From positions 190,739 to 254,738 of the forward strand of contig ONNZ01000001.1 in NCBI GenBank assembly GCA_900319345.1: a stretch of DNA of 64,000 nt, in the 5' to 3' direction. Position numbers and translations under genes: made by a program. Under the pieces are notes generated by a model. That model was not told where the DNA came from, ran no database searches, and saw nothing but the letters and a program-made list of their open reading frames with translations. Each line of letters begins with the position of its first letter. Within the stretch, counting starts at the first letter, position 1. Shown piece after piece: positions 16,755-25,625 of the stretch. Source of the stretch: an uncultured Eubacteriales bacterium (GTDB taxonomy: Bacteria > Bacillota > Clostridia > Christensenellales > CAG-138).

Positions 16755-18056
16755 ATGATCGAATCTTTGAAGAAAACGGCCCAGAGCGCGGTAGCTGCTC
16801 TGCAGGCAGCCGGCGCCGACAAGGCCCAGGCCAGCGTTTCCTACACCATCACCCATGAGTTCAACGTGGACGGAGGCGAGTTCAGCCTCTTCCGCACCCT
16901 GTTCGATAAGCAGCTGGCTATGACCGCCATCCAGGGCGGCAAGAAGGGCACCGTGGCCCAGAACCGGTACGATGAGGAGACCATCGCCGCCTCCGCCAAG
17001 GCGTGCCTGGAGGCCGCGGCCTCCGCCCAGCCCGACGAGAACTGGGACTTTGCGCCCGTTTCCCAAAATGAGGACTTCGTGCTGGGCGAGCCGAAGCCCG
17101 ACACGGACAAGCTCTTCTTCCGCTGCCAGGAGCTCATGGCCAGCGTCAAGGAGCGGTTCCCCAAGATCATGATGGAGCAGATGATCGTCTTCCACAAGGA
17201 GATCATCCGGGCCCAGGCCAACTCCTACGGCGTGCTCTTCTCCACCCATGAGGGCTGCTACGAGGTGAGCCTCATGTTCTCCGGTCACGACGGGGACAAG
17301 GCCTCCTCCTTCTTCGGCAGCGGCGTCATTACGGATAGCCTGGACAGGCCCTTCCTGGAGCTGGGCTCCCTGGCGGAGGACCTTGCCAACGTGGAGAAGC
17401 AGATCGAGACCACGGTGGTGGACGGCAAGTTCGAGGGGACCATGGTCCTCATGCCCGGCTGCGTGACGAGCCTGTTCTACACGCTCCTCAGCGACTTTGC
17501 GGGCGAGGGCGGCCTCCTGTCCGGCACCAGCCCCTGGAAGGACAAGCTGGGAGAAAAGGTGGCGGACGAGCGCATCACCATCAGCCTGGCGCCCCTGGAC
17601 GAGCGGATCGTCTGCGGGGAGCGGTACACTGGCGAAGGCTTCCGGGCGGAGAACTTCGACGTCATCAAGGACGGGAAGCTCAACGCCTTCTACCTGGGGC
17701 TCTACGCGTCCAACAAGCTGCAGCTGCCCCGGGGCAAGAACGACAGCTTCAACGTGATCGTGGCCCCCGGCCACAAGCCCATCGCGGACATCATCGCCTC
17801 CATCGACAAGGGCATCCTGGTGGGCCGGTTCTCCGGCGGCCAGCCCTCTTCTAACGGCGACTTCTCCGGCGTGGCCAAGAACAGCTTCCTCATCGAGAAC
17901 GGGAAGATCGGCCCGGCCCTGTCCGAAACCATGATCGCCGGCAACATGGCCGACATGCTCAATCGCCTTCGGGACATCTCCGCCGAGCAGGTGGCAGACG
18001 GCATGATGGCCCTGCCCTACATGGCCTTCGACGGCATCACCATCTCGGGCAAGTAA
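16755..18056 (+). CDS. tldE: TldE/PmbA protease subunit
   Basis: 433 residues, the non-catalytic partner of TldD. It has the family fold but no HExxxH zinc motif. Conserved parts include the GVLFSTHEGCYEVSL region, GSGVITDSLDRP and the C-terminal SNGDFSGVAKNSFLIENGK segment. Together with TldD it makes a barrel-like chamber that only admits extended peptides. Located 13 nt after tldD with AAGGAGG before the ATG; the two are co-transcribed. An intergenic hairpin repeat begins 18 nt after the stop. Confidence 0.92.
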   Translation: MIESLKKTAQSAVAALQAAGADKAQASVSYTITHEFNVDGGEFSLFRTLFDKQLAMTAIQGGKKGTVAQNRYDEETIAASAKACLEAAASAQPDENWDFAPVSQNEDFVLGEPKPDTDKLFFRCQELMASVKERFPKIMMEQMIVFHKEIIRAQANSYGVLFSTHEGCYEVSLMFSGHDGDKASSFFGSGVITDSLDRPFLELGSLAEDLANVEKQIETTVVDGKFEGTMVLMPGCVTSLFYTLLSDFAGEGGLLSGTSPWKDKLGEKVADERITISLAPLDERIVCGERYTGEGFRAENFDVIKDGKLNAFYLGLYASNKLQLPRGKNDSFNVIVAPGHKPIADIIASIDKGILVGRFSGGQPSSNGDFSGVAKNSFLIENGKIGPALSETMIAGNMADMLNRLRDISAEQVADGMMALPYMAFDGITISGK

Positions 18057-18074
18057 GGACCAACCATTTCTTTT

Positions 18075-18172
18075 GCCGCTTTTTCTCTTTAGACAAAGAG
18101 AAAAAGCGGCGGAAAAAGAGAAACTTAAGAAGGGAAAAAGGCTACGCATACATGCCTCTTTCCCTTCTTAAA
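18075..18172. repeat. Intergenic hairpin repeat, copy 2
   Basis: Hairpin B is complete here: a 16-bp perfect stem (18075-18090/18095-18110) with loop AGAC. The AAACTTAAGAAGGGAAA...TTTCCCTTCTTAAA inverted repeat follows. Bases 18085-18172 are the exact reverse complement of 6215-6302. Hairpin A is absent. It starts 18 nt after the tldE stop. Confidence 0.9.
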
Positions 18173-18190
18173 GGGGTTTTCGCTCTGACC

Positions 18191-18418
18191 TCAATAGATC
18201 GTCGGTATCTCCCCGTCGATGCCATACTTGCGCTTGAAAGCCTCCAGGTCCGCCGGGGTGCGGATCAGGGCCACCTCCCGGAACCGGCCCCCTTCCTTCT
18301 CCCGGAACCCGGCCACCTTCTCCCCCGTGCAGATGCTGCTGCGGATCACCGGCTCCAGCGCCGAATGGTCGTAGGCCTCCGCCGGGGCCTTTTTCTGCTT
18401 TTTCCAGGAAAAGATCAT
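18191..18418 (-). CDS. Small conserved protein of unknown function
   Basis: 75 residues, charged and soluble. It begins with MIFSWKKQKK and contains a SSICTGEKVAGF segment (about 30-42) with a single Cys, followed by RTPADLEAFKRKYGI. Similar short proteins occur in many Clostridia, sometimes mislabelled; no function is known to me. The ATG at 18418 has AGAGG at 6 nt spacing; an upstream in-frame ATG at 18457 lacks one. The gene is convergent with tldE across the repeat. Confidence 0.65.
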   Translation of the reverse strand: MIFSWKKQKKAPAEAYDHSALEPVIRSSICTGEKVAGFREKEGGRFREVALIRTPADLEAFKRKYGIDGEIPTIY

Positions 18419-18502
18419 GTTTGCCTCTCGTGCTTTTCTATAGGGGTATCCTATCATAGGGAACGAAGGATGACAAGATGAAAGATATATCCCCCGGGCT
18501 TG

Positions 18503-18531
18503 TTGAAATGCCCCGAAACATGGGATATACT
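18503..18531 (+). promoter_or_regulatory. Sigma-A promoter of the Thr/Pro-rich surface protein
   Basis: TTGAAA (18503-18508), a 17-nt spacer, TATACT (18526-18531). It lies about 37 nt upstream of the chosen start. Confidence 0.7.
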
Positions 18532-18568
18532 GACGATATAAGGCATCTATCTTTTTATGGAGTCGAGT

Positions 18569-20065
18569 ATGAAGCGGATCGGGGTCCGGTTGGCGGCGCT
18601 GCTATTGATGACAGGGCTCCCTTTTTATGCTGCGACGGCGGAAAGCAGCTTCACCGGCGTGGTCACCTATCGCGGCGGCAAGAACGTGTATCTGCAAAGC
18701 GGCAGTCGGGGCATCCTGGCCTTTTTGGACAGCACCAACGACCCTGACAAGATGGACGCGGTCCAGGTGGGCACGGTGATCACCGTGTCCGGCGCGTCCA
18801 TGACCCTGAACCAGGCGGGTTACCACATCCCGGAGATCATCGACGCCATGATCGAGAGCATTTCCGGCACCCAGGGGCTTCCGTCGCCTGTCTCCGCCAC
18901 CGTGGACCAGCTGGGCGACGGGCTGATGGCGGTCCGGGTCCAGGTCCGGGCCACCAAGGCGGCGTTCACGGCGGCCAACATCCAGCTTTCCCTGGGCTCG
19001 TATGCGGACGATCAGGTCCTGGTCGTCACCGGCGTCCTCTCCGCCAACGTGAACGGCCGGACCATCCTGGGCGCTTCTATCCAGCCCGTGGCCACGCCCA
19101 CACCGCCGCCTACGCCAACACCCACGCCACCGCCTACGCCCACGCCCTCCCCTGCCCCCACGCCCGTACCGACGCCCGTGCCGACCGCCACGCCTGCCCC
19201 TACCCCCACGGTAACGCCCGCCCCGACGCCTGAAGCCACACCCATTTCTACGCCGACGCCCGCGTCCACCCCTGCGCCGATAGCCACGCCCACGCCGACC
19301 CCCGCCTCGACTCCCACGCCGACCGCCCCGCCCTCATCGCCGCCCGCGACGGGATCCACCACCGGCGGGCCAACCCAGGGGCCTACGACGGGACCTACTC
19401 AGGGGCCCACGTCTATGCCGACCAATTCCGCCGGTTCCTCGCCGACGACAGGACCGACCCCCTTGTCCACCCCACGGCCCACGCCGAACCCGACCACCGC
19501 TCCCTCGCCGACGCCAGCCCCGACCGCCACCGTTTCCCCATCGCCTGCCCATACGCCCCCGCCCACGGCTGCGCCTGCCCACACTCCATCGCCGACGGCG
19601 TCCCCCAGCGCTGCGCCAACACCCACGGCGACCCCGACGGCAACGCCGCAGCCCTCCCATACCCCTGCCCCAAGGGCCACGGCAGCCCCGACCATCACGC
19701 CAGCAGGGACGCCGAACGCCTCGGCGGTGCCGACGGTCATGCCTACGCCAGAGCCGACGGCAAGTCCAACGACGACGCCTTCGCCGTCGCCCACGCTTGA
19801 CCCCACGCCGACCCCGACCGAGACGCCGGAGCCGCCCCGGGTGGTGGGCGACAAGGGATCGCCGATCCGGCCACTGGACACGTCTGCCCCGGCGAGCCCC
19901 GCTCCCACGCCGCCCCCGAAGGACAGACGGGCGCTGGCCTTTTCCGGGCTGTTGTTCCTGGGGAGTCTGGGCGCTGTGTGCGTCGGTTCGGCGTACACCC
20001 TGGTCCGTCAGGTCCGGAGGAAAAGGCGGCGGAAAGGGCCGATTGACCCGCACAAAGACCGTTGA
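18569..20065 (+). CDS. Thr/Pro-rich repeat surface protein
   Basis: 498 residues. A signal peptide (about 1-22, ending near AATAES) is followed by a ~150-residue beta-rich domain (about 23-165) with an OB-fold-like look (GVVTYRGGKNVYLQS). About 260 residues of TPxPTP-type repeats come next (about 172-440), then one C-terminal transmembrane helix (about 458-480) and a basic KRRRKG tail. This is the layout of a surface protein with a long wall-spanning stalk. GGAG lies 6 nt before the ATG at 18569; an upstream ATG at 18557 is the source of that site and is less likely. The first domain suggests nucleic-acid or sugar binding, but this is a guess. Confidence 0.75.
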   Translation: MKRIGVRLAALLLMTGLPFYAATAESSFTGVVTYRGGKNVYLQSGSRGILAFLDSTNDPDKMDAVQVGTVITVSGASMTLNQAGYHIPEIIDAMIESISGTQGLPSPVSATVDQLGDGLMAVRVQVRATKAAFTAANIQLSLGSYADDQVLVVTGVLSANVNGRTILGASIQPVATPTPPPTPTPTPPPTPTPSPAPTPVPTPVPTATPAPTPTVTPAPTPEATPISTPTPASTPAPIATPTPTPASTPTPTAPPSSPPATGSTTGGPTQGPTTGPTQGPTSMPTNSAGSSPTTGPTPLSTPRPTPNPTTAPSPTPAPTATVSPSPAHTPPPTAAPAHTPSPTASPSAAPTPTATPTATPQPSHTPAPRATAAPTITPAGTPNASAVPTVMPTPEPTASPTTTPSPSPTLDPTPTPTETPEPPRVVGDKGSPIRPLDTSAPASPAPTPPPKDRRALAFSGLLFLGSLGAVCVGSAYTLVRQVRRKRRRKGPIDPHKDR

Positions 20066-20090
20066 CAGGGAAAAACGCCTGTGATATGTT
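20062..20090 (+). promoter_or_regulatory. Promoter of csoR
   Basis: TTGACA (20062-20067), 17 nt, TATGTT (20085-20090). It overlaps the last codons of the upstream gene and sits about 32 nt before the csoR ATG. Confidence 0.65.
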
Positions 20091-20121
20091 CATACAAACG
20101 AAGGGAACGAGGACGGATGCC

Positions 20122-20427
20122 ATGGAAGAAAAGGAATGCTGCTGCACAGGCAAGACCAAGGCGCGCACCGAGGAGGAGTATCGGAGCCTGATCCACCGGC
20201 TGAGCCGGATCGAGGGCCAGGTCCGGGGCATCCGGGCCATGGTGGAGAAGGGGGCCTACTGCACGGACATCCTGATCCAGAGCGCGGCGGTGTCCGCGGC
20301 CCTGAGCGCCTTCGATCGAGAGCTGCTGGGGAACCATATCCGCACCTGCGTGGCCGACGAAATCCGCGCCGGGCACGACGAGGTCATCGACGAGCTCATG
20401 GACACCCTGCAGAAGCTGATGAAATGA
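20122..20427 (+). CDS. csoR: CsoR copper-sensing repressor
   Basis: 101-residue all-helical repressor of the CsoR/DUF156 family. In the apo form it binds operators upstream of copper-export genes; Cu(I) binding releases it. The copper ligands are in register with B. subtilis CsoR: C47, H72 and C76 (YCTD and NHIRTC). [12 protein letters not shown] is the DNA-binding helix. Starts further upstream fall before or at the promoter, so the ATG at 20122, with GAGG 9 nt before it, is chosen. An extra CCC cluster (C6-C8) at the N-terminus is unusual. It is followed by its own terminator and by copA. Confidence 0.93.
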   Translation: MEEKECCCTGKTKARTEEEYRSLIHRLSRIEGQVRGIRAMVEKGAYCTDILIQSAAVSAALSAFDRELLGNHIRTCVADEIRAGHDEVIDELMDTLQKLMK

Positions 20428-20433
20428 ATTCAG

Positions 20434-20459
20434 GCCGGTCCGGACAGGACCGGCTTTTT
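20434..20459 (+). terminator. Terminator of csoR
   Basis: An 8-bp stem GCCGGTCC/GGACCGGC with loop GGACA, then five T. Confidence 0.85.
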
Positions 20460-20464
20460 CCGGG

Positions 20465-20493
20465 TTGACATATACCCCCTATGGGTATACTAT
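20465..20493 (+). promoter_or_regulatory. CsoR operator inside the copA promoter
   Basis: TTGACA (20465-20470) and -10 TACTAT (20488-20493) with 17-nt spacing. The palindrome TATACCC-CCTAT-GGGTATA (20471-20489) fills the spacer. It matches the known CsoR operator form of a G-tract between TATAC and GTATA, so the repressor would block the polymerase directly. Confidence 0.85.
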
Positions 20494-20536
20494 AGGGGCA
20501 TCGAAAGGCGGCATGGACCGCGGAAAAGGAATGGAT

Positions 20537-23062
20537 ATGAAGCAATACGACGTGACGGGCATGAGCTGCGCAGCCTGCAGCGCCCGGGTGGAAAAGGCCG
20601 TGAACGGGGTGGAGGGAGTCACCGCCTGTGCGGTGAGCCTCTTGACCAACTCCATGGGCGTGGAGGGGGACGTGGCCCCGGAGAAGATCATCGCGGCCGT
20701 GGAGGCGGCGGGCTACGGCTGCGCCGAGAAGGGCGCGGCAAAGAAGGTGGACCACGCCGCCGAGGAGGAGGCCCTGAAGGATCGGGAGACGCCGGTGCTG
20801 AAGAAGCGGCTGCTGTGGTCCCTGGGCTTTCTGCTCATCCTCATGTACTTCTCCATGGGCCACCATATGTGGGGCTGGCCCATCCCGGCCTGGTTCGAAG
20901 GGAACCACGTGGCCATGGGCCTCATCCAAATGGTCCTATCCGCTATAATCCTGCTCATCAACAAGAAGTTCTTCGTCAGCGGCTTTACCAGCCTCCTTCA
21001 TCGGGCGCCCAACATGGACACCCTGGTGGCCATGGGCTCCGGGGTCTCCTTCGTGTACAGCACGGTGGTGTTGTTCCTCATGTCGGACGCCGTGGTCAAA
21101 GGAGACGGCGAGCGGACTATGGCCCTCATGAACAACCTGTATTTCGAATCCGCCGCCATGATCCTGACTCTCATCACCGTGGGCAAGATGCTGGAGGCCC
21201 GGTCCAAGGGCAAGACCACCGACGCCCTTCGGAGCCTCATGAAGCTGGCCCCCAAGACTGCCGTGGTGGTCCGGGACGGCCAGGAGAGGGAGGTGCCCAT
21301 CGAGGAGGTCCAGACCGGGGACCTGTTCGTGGTGCGCCCGGGGGAGAACATCCCCGTGGACGGCGTCGTTTTGGAGGGCCACAGCGCCGTCAACGAGGCG
21401 GCCCTCACCGGCGAGAGCATCCCCGTGGACAAGGCCGAGGGCGACAGCGTGTCCGCCGCCACAGTGAATCAATCGGGCTTCCTCAAATGCCGGGCCACCC
21501 GGGTGGGCGAGGACACCACCCTGAGTCAGATCATCCACATGGTCAGCGACGCGGCCGCCACCAAGGCCCCCATCGCCAAGGTGGCCGACCGGGTCTCCGG
21601 CGTGTTCGTGCCCGCTATCCTCTGCATCGCGGCGGTGATCTTCGTCATCTGGCTGGTCCTGGGGCGGCCCTTCGCCTTCGCCCTGAGCCGGGCCATCGCC
21701 GTGCTGGTCATCTCCTGCCCCTGCGCCATGGGCCTCGCCACCCCGGTGGCCATCATGGTGGGCAACGGCAAGGGCGCCAAGAACGGCATCCTCTTCAAGA
21801 ACGCTGTGTCCCTGGAGGAAACGGGGAAGACGGACATGGTGGTCCTGGACAAGACTGGCACCATCACCACCGGCGAGCCCAAGGTGACGGACATGGTCCC
21901 GGCGGCGGGCGTCAGTGAAAATGAATTGCTGACCTTAGCTTACGCCTTAGAGAAGAAGAGCGAGCACCCGCTGGCCAAGGCCATCCTGCAGAAGGGGGAC
22001 GAGCTGGGCCTGGCCGCGGCGGAGGTATCGGATTTCGAAGCCCTGCCCGGCAACGGCCTCACCGCCACCTTGGACGGCGACGTCCTCTCCGGCGGGAACC
22101 TGACCTTTATCGCGGGCCGCTGCCCCGTGCCGGAGGCCATCCGCCAGGCGGCGGAGGCGTTGGCTGAGCAGGGCAAGACGCCCCTGTTCTTCGCCAAAAA
22201 CGATACCCTTTTGGGCGTCATCGCCGTGGCGGACGTGATGAAGGCGGACAGCGCCCAGGCGGTGAAGGAGCTGCAGGACATGGGCATTCGGGTGGTCATG
22301 CTCACCGGCGACAACCCCCGCACGGCCAAGGCCATCGGCCAGCAGGCCGGGGTGGACCGGGTGATCGCGGGGGTCCTGCCCGAGGGAAAGGAGAAGGTGA
22401 TCCGGGAGCTGAAAGCCCTCGGCAAGGTGGCCATGGTGGGCGACGGCATCAACGACGCCCCGGCCCTCATGCGGGCAGACATGGGCATCGCCATCGGGGC
22501 GGGCACGGACGTAGCCATGGACGCGGCGGACGTGGTGCTCATGAAGAGCAGCCTTCGGGACGTGCCTGCGGCCATCCGGCTGAGCCGGGCCACCCTCCGC
22601 AACATCCACGAAAACCTCTTCTGGGCCTTCTTCTACAACTGCATCGGCATCCCCATCGCGGCGGGGCTCATCCCCGGCGTCGCCCTGGACCCCATGTTCG
22701 GGGCCGCGGCCATGAGTTTAAGTAGCTTCTGCGTGGTGACCAACGCCCTGCGGCTGAACCTCTTTAAGATGCACGACGGCCGGCGGGATCAGCCCAAGAA
22801 GCACCCCGTGGAGCTGCCGGAGCAGCCCGTGGCGGAGGAAAAGCCTGCTTTCGCCGAAAGGACCGTGCGGATCACTGGCATGATGTGCGAGCACTGCGAG
22901 GCCGCCGTGAAGGGGGCGTTGGAGAAGGTGCCCGGGGTCCGGGAGGCCACGGCCAGCCACCAGGCGGGCACGGCCCGGGTGGTCTTGGACGGCGAGGTCA
23001 GCGACGATGCCCTGACCCAGGCCGTGGAGGCCATCGGCTACATCGTGGACGGCGTTGAATGA
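20537..23062 (+). CDS. copA: Cu(I)-exporting P1B-type ATPase CopA
   Basis: 841-residue copper export pump in the cell membrane. It has an N-terminal metal-binding domain (C11-x2-C14 in GMSCAAC) and eight predicted helices. The translocation motif is C394-P-C396, the phosphorylation site is D438 in DKTGT, and the nucleotide-domain SEHPLA and hinge GDGIND motifs are also present. Unusually, a second metal-binding domain lies after the last helix (C784-x2-C787 in GMMCEHC). AAAGGA at 6 nt spacing supports the ATG at 20537; earlier starts lie at the promoter. It is regulated by the CsoR site upstream, and copZ follows. Confidence 0.96.
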   Translation: MKQYDVTGMSCAACSARVEKAVNGVEGVTACAVSLLTNSMGVEGDVAPEKIIAAVEAAGYGCAEKGAAKKVDHAAEEEALKDRETPVLKKRLLWSLGFLLILMYFSMGHHMWGWPIPAWFEGNHVAMGLIQMVLSAIILLINKKFFVSGFTSLLHRAPNMDTLVAMGSGVSFVYSTVVLFLMSDAVVKGDGERTMALMNNLYFESAAMILTLITVGKMLEARSKGKTTDALRSLMKLAPKTAVVVRDGQEREVPIEEVQTGDLFVVRPGENIPVDGVVLEGHSAVNEAALTGESIPVDKAEGDSVSAATVNQSGFLKCRATRVGEDTTLSQIIHMVSDAAATKAPIAKVADRVSGVFVPAILCIAAVIFVIWLVLGRPFAFALSRAIAVLVISCPCAMGLATPVAIMVGNGKGAKNGILFKNAVSLEETGKTDMVVLDKTGTITTGEPKVTDMVPAAGVSENELLTLAYALEKKSEHPLAKAILQKGDELGLAAAEVSDFEALPGNGLTATLDGDVLSGGNLTFIAGRCPVPEAIRQAAEALAEQGKTPLFFAKNDTLLGVIAVADVMKADSAQAVKELQDMGIRVVMLTGDNPRTAKAIGQQAGVDRVIAGVLPEGKEKVIRELKALGKVAMVGDGINDAPALMRADMGIAIGAGTDVAMDAADVVLMKSSLRDVPAAIRLSRATLRNIHENLFWAFFYNCIGIPIAAGLIPGVALDPMFGAAAMSLSSFCVVTNALRLNLFKMHDGRRDQPKKHPVELPEQPVAEEKPAFAERTVRITGMMCEHCEAAVKGALEKVPGVREATASHQAGTARVVLDGEVSDDALTQAVEAIGYIVDGVE

Positions 23063-23078
23063 AATCTCCCCAGCGGCG

Positions 23079-23107
23079 TTGACGAGACGGCCCCGGGGGT
23101 ATACAAT
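23079..23107 (+). promoter_or_regulatory. Second copper promoter with CsoR-like site, before copZ
   Basis: TTGACG (23079-23084), 17 nt, TACAAT (23102-23107). GGCCCCGGGGGTATA (23089-23103) in the spacer repeats one arm of the copA operator (G-tract then GTATA), so CsoR control is plausible. Confidence 0.6.
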
Positions 23108-23136
23108 AGGACTACAAAACAACGGAGGATACACCC

Positions 23137-23340
23137 ATGAAGGAATTGAATCTCAAAGTGGACGGCATGAGGTGCGGCGGCTGCTCCGCCCGGCTCCAGC
23201 GGGTCCTGGAGGCCCTGCCCCAGGTGGAAAGCTGCAAGGCCGACCACGTGACCAAGGAAGTGGCCCTTGTACTGAAGGAGGACCTGCCCCTGGAGGCCAT
23301 CGCCAAGGCGGTGGAAGGCGCGGGCTTCAAAGTCATCTGA
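23137..23340 (+). CDS. copZ: Copper chaperone CopZ-like HMA protein
   Basis: 67-residue single heavy-metal-associated domain with the ferredoxin-like fold. The metal pair is in GMRCGGC (C12 and C15). It should carry Cu(I) in the cytosol to CopA. It has its own GGAGG site and its own promoter with a CsoR-like element, 74 nt downstream of copA. The MRCGGC motif differs slightly from the usual MxCxxC of CopZ but keeps both Cys. Confidence 0.88.
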   Translation: MKELNLKVDGMRCGGCSARLQRVLEALPQVESCKADHVTKEVALVLKEDLPLEAIAKAVEGAGFKVI

Positions 23341-23408
23341 ACAGCGGAGCATCGGCAGGAGAGGCGACCCCTCTCCTGTTTCATGTGGTGAAGCGTAAGG
23401 AGGTCGCT

Positions 23409-24704
23409 ATGTTCGATCGGACCGATCCTGCCTATTCGGCGTACATTCGCATCCTGGAGGCGGAGCTGATCCCTGCCACGGGCTGTACGGAGCCCATCGC
23501 CATCGCCTACGGGGCGGCCAAGGCCCGCCAGGTCCTGGGGGCCCTGCCGGAGCGGTGCCGGGTGGAGTGCAGCGGGAACATCATCAAGAACGTGAAGAGC
23601 GTGGTGGTGCCCAACACCGGGTATCTCAGGGGCATCGAGGCCGCCGCCGCCGCGGGGTTGGTGGCCGGGGACCCGGACGTGCAGCTGCAGGTGATCTCCC
23701 ACGTGGCCGGGAAGGACCGGGAGGCCATCCGCGCCTACCGGGACAGCCACCCCATCGAGGTGGTCCCCTACCCCGGGGACAAGGTGTTCTATATCGCCAT
23801 CACCGCCTGGGCCGGGGCCGACAGCGCCCGGGTGGTCATCGAGGATTTCCATACCAACATCACCCGCGTCGAGAAGAACGGGGCCAGCCTCTTCGCGTTG
23901 GAGGGGGACTGCCCGGATCAGGACGAGGGGGAGGAGGCGCCGGAGTACGACCTCCTCAGCGTGGAGCGGATCATCGACTTCGCGGACCACGTGGACCTGT
24001 TCGACGTGGAGGTGGTGCTGGACCGGCAGATCGCCTACAACACCGCCATCTCCCAGGAGGGGCTCACCCACGGCTGGGGCGCCCGGATCGGCCAGACCCT
24101 GATCGAAGCCCAGGGGAACGACGTGCGGGTCCGGGCCAAGGCCGCGGCGGCCGCGGGGTCCGACGCCCGCATGAGCGGCTGCGAGATGCCGGTGGTCATC
24201 GTCTCCGGCAGCGGAAACCAGGGCATGACGGCCAGCCTGCCCGTCATCGAGTACGCGAAGGAATTGAACGTGGGCCGGGAAAAACTCCTCCGGGCGCTGG
24301 TGGTGTCCAACCTGGTCACCATCCACCAGAAGACCAGCATCGGCCGGCTCTCCGCCTTCTGCGGGGCGGTCAGCGCGGGCTGCGGGGCCGCGGCGGGGAT
24401 CGCGTATCTCCACGGGGACGGCTACGAGGTCATCGCCCACACCATCGTGAACACCCTCGCCATCCTGTCCGGCATGGTCTGCGACGGAGCCAAGCCCTCC
24501 TGCGCCGGAAAGATCGCCATGGCCGTGGAGGCCGGGCTCATGGGGTACGAGATGTACACCCACGGGAAGAACCAGTTTTACTCCGGCGAGGGCATCGTGA
24601 AGAAGGGTGTGGACAACACCATCCGCACCGTAGGCCGCATGGCCCGAGAGGGCATGCGGGACACGGACCGGGAGATCCTGGACATCATGACGGAGTCCTG
24701 CTAA
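23409..24704 (+). CDS. cyuA: L-cysteine desulfidase / UPF0597 serine dehydratase-like protein
   Basis: 431-residue iron-sulfur protein of the CyuA/YhaM (UPF0597) family. CyuA breaks L-cysteine into pyruvate, ammonia and sulfide. Family marks are the first cluster Cys C26 in TGCTEP, SGNIIKNVKSVVVPNTG, GSGNQGMTASLP and a C-terminal Cys-rich FCGAVSAGCGAAAG, supplying the other [4Fe-4S] ligands. A perfect AAGGAGGT lies before the ATG at 23409. It follows copZ by 68 nt with no clear terminator between them, so partial co-transcription is possible; a cysteine-degrading enzyme next to copper export may be chance. Confidence 0.85.
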   Translation: MFDRTDPAYSAYIRILEAELIPATGCTEPIAIAYGAAKARQVLGALPERCRVECSGNIIKNVKSVVVPNTGYLRGIEAAAAAGLVAGDPDVQLQVISHVAGKDREAIRAYRDSHPIEVVPYPGDKVFYIAITAWAGADSARVVIEDFHTNITRVEKNGASLFALEGDCPDQDEGEEAPEYDLLSVERIIDFADHVDLFDVEVVLDRQIAYNTAISQEGLTHGWGARIGQTLIEAQGNDVRVRAKAAAAAGSDARMSGCEMPVVIVSGSGNQGMTASLPVIEYAKELNVGREKLLRALVVSNLVTIHQKTSIGRLSAFCGAVSAGCGAAAGIAYLHGDGYEVIAHTIVNTLAILSGMVCDGAKPSCAGKIAMAVEAGLMGYEMYTHGKNQFYSGEGIVKKGVDNTIRTVGRMAREGMRDTDREILDIMTESC

Positions 24705-24726
24705 GGGAACGATCCAAAAAAAGAAG

Positions 24727-24759
24727 GGGAAGCACGGCCTGCGCTGTGCTTCCCTTTTT
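24727..24759 (+). terminator. Terminator of cyuA
   Basis: A GGGAAGCAC/GTGCTTCCC stem followed by five T and GTTTT, about 20 nt after the stop. Confidence 0.85.
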
Positions 24760-24779
24760 GTTTTGGCAACAACGAAAAA

Positions 24780-25532
24780 CTAATCCAGCAGATACGCCAT
24801 GAACACCGGGATCCGCTGCTCCCAGTAGGCCTCGGAGTGCCTGGCGTCGGGGACGATCCGGGCGTCCACCACGGCTCCAGCCCGGGTGAGCCGCTGGGCG
24901 GTGCGGAACACGCCGGTCAAGAAGCCGGTCTTCGGGTCCGCCTCCGCCGTGCCCATGTCCATATAGATCCGGGTGGGCGCCTGAAGGGGGTGCGCCTTCA
25001 GCAGCTCCGCCTCGTGGCCCCGGGCCGCCCACAGGCTGGGGGACAGGGCCGCCGCCCGGGAGAAGGTGCCGTTGTAGGCCACCGCGGCGTACAGGGCCAT
25101 GAGCCCGCCCATAGAGCTGCCCGCGATCAGGGTATGCTCCCGGTCCGGCAGGGTGCGGTACTCCCGGTCGATCCGGGGCTTCAATTCGTTCACGAACCAG
25201 TCCATGGTCAGCTGGCCCCGGGCCTCGAACATCAGCCTCCCCTTCCACCAGATGTCGAAGGGGGTGTACTCGTTCATCCGGTTCTCGCCCTCCGGGTTGC
25301 ACTCCACCGCCACCAGGATCAGGGGGCGCCTGCTCTTTTCCAAATACTGCTTCATGCCCCAGCTCTTACCGTAGGTGGCGTGGCTGTCGTAGAACACGTT
25401 GTGACCGTCGAACATATAGAGCACCGGGTACCGTTCGTCGCTCGCTTCATACCCCTTGGGCGTGTAGATGTACAGCCGCCGGGGCTTCTTGGTGGGCAGG
25501 GTGGGGATCTGGATCTTCTCTACGCGGATCAT
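24780..25532 (-). CDS. Alpha/beta-hydrolase esterase (esterase D type)
   Basis: 250-residue cytosolic esterase of the putative esterase (Pfam Esterase) type. The nucleophile elbow is GSSMGG, with Ser in the middle. The oxyanion region is in YPVLYMFDGHNVF, an Asp lies in IYMDMGTAEAD, and the catalytic His is near the end in DARHSEAYWE. Relatives hydrolyse S-formylglutathione, siderophore or acetyl-xylan esters, so the substrate is open. The ATG at 25532 has GGGAG upstream; an in-frame ATG at 25589 precedes that site and is less likely. Monocistronic and convergent with cyuA. Confidence 0.85.
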   Translation of the reverse strand: MIRVEKIQIPTLPTKKPRRLYIYTPKGYEASDERYPVLYMFDGHNVFYDSHATYGKSWGMKQYLEKSRRPLILVAVECNPEGENRMNEYTPFDIWWKGRLMFEARGQLTMDWFVNELKPRIDREYRTLPDREHTLIAGSSMGGLMALYAAVAYNGTFSRAAALSPSLWAARGHEAELLKAHPLQAPTRIYMDMGTAEADPKTGFLTGVFRTAQRLTRAGAVVDARIVPDARHSEAYWEQRIPVFMAYLLD

Positions 25533-25601
25533 GGGTTCGGCTCCCTTCGTCGTTTGCACCATTGTAATCCTGCCGAGCCCATCCCGCAAGGGGCCGCAAT
25601 C

Positions 25602-25623
25602 AAAAAAGCCCTCGAAGGGCTTT
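25602..25623 (-). terminator. Terminator of the radical SAM operon
   Basis: On the minus strand AAAGCCCT-TCG-AGGGCTTT followed by T's, directly after the radical SAM stop. No comparable terminator lies between the three genes upstream. Confidence 0.8.
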
Positions 25624-25625
25624 CT

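Noticed and set aside
19080..19800. Short-period repeats resembling a CRISPR array
   Set aside because: They are degenerate codons for a Thr/Pro protein stalk, without constant repeats or spacers.
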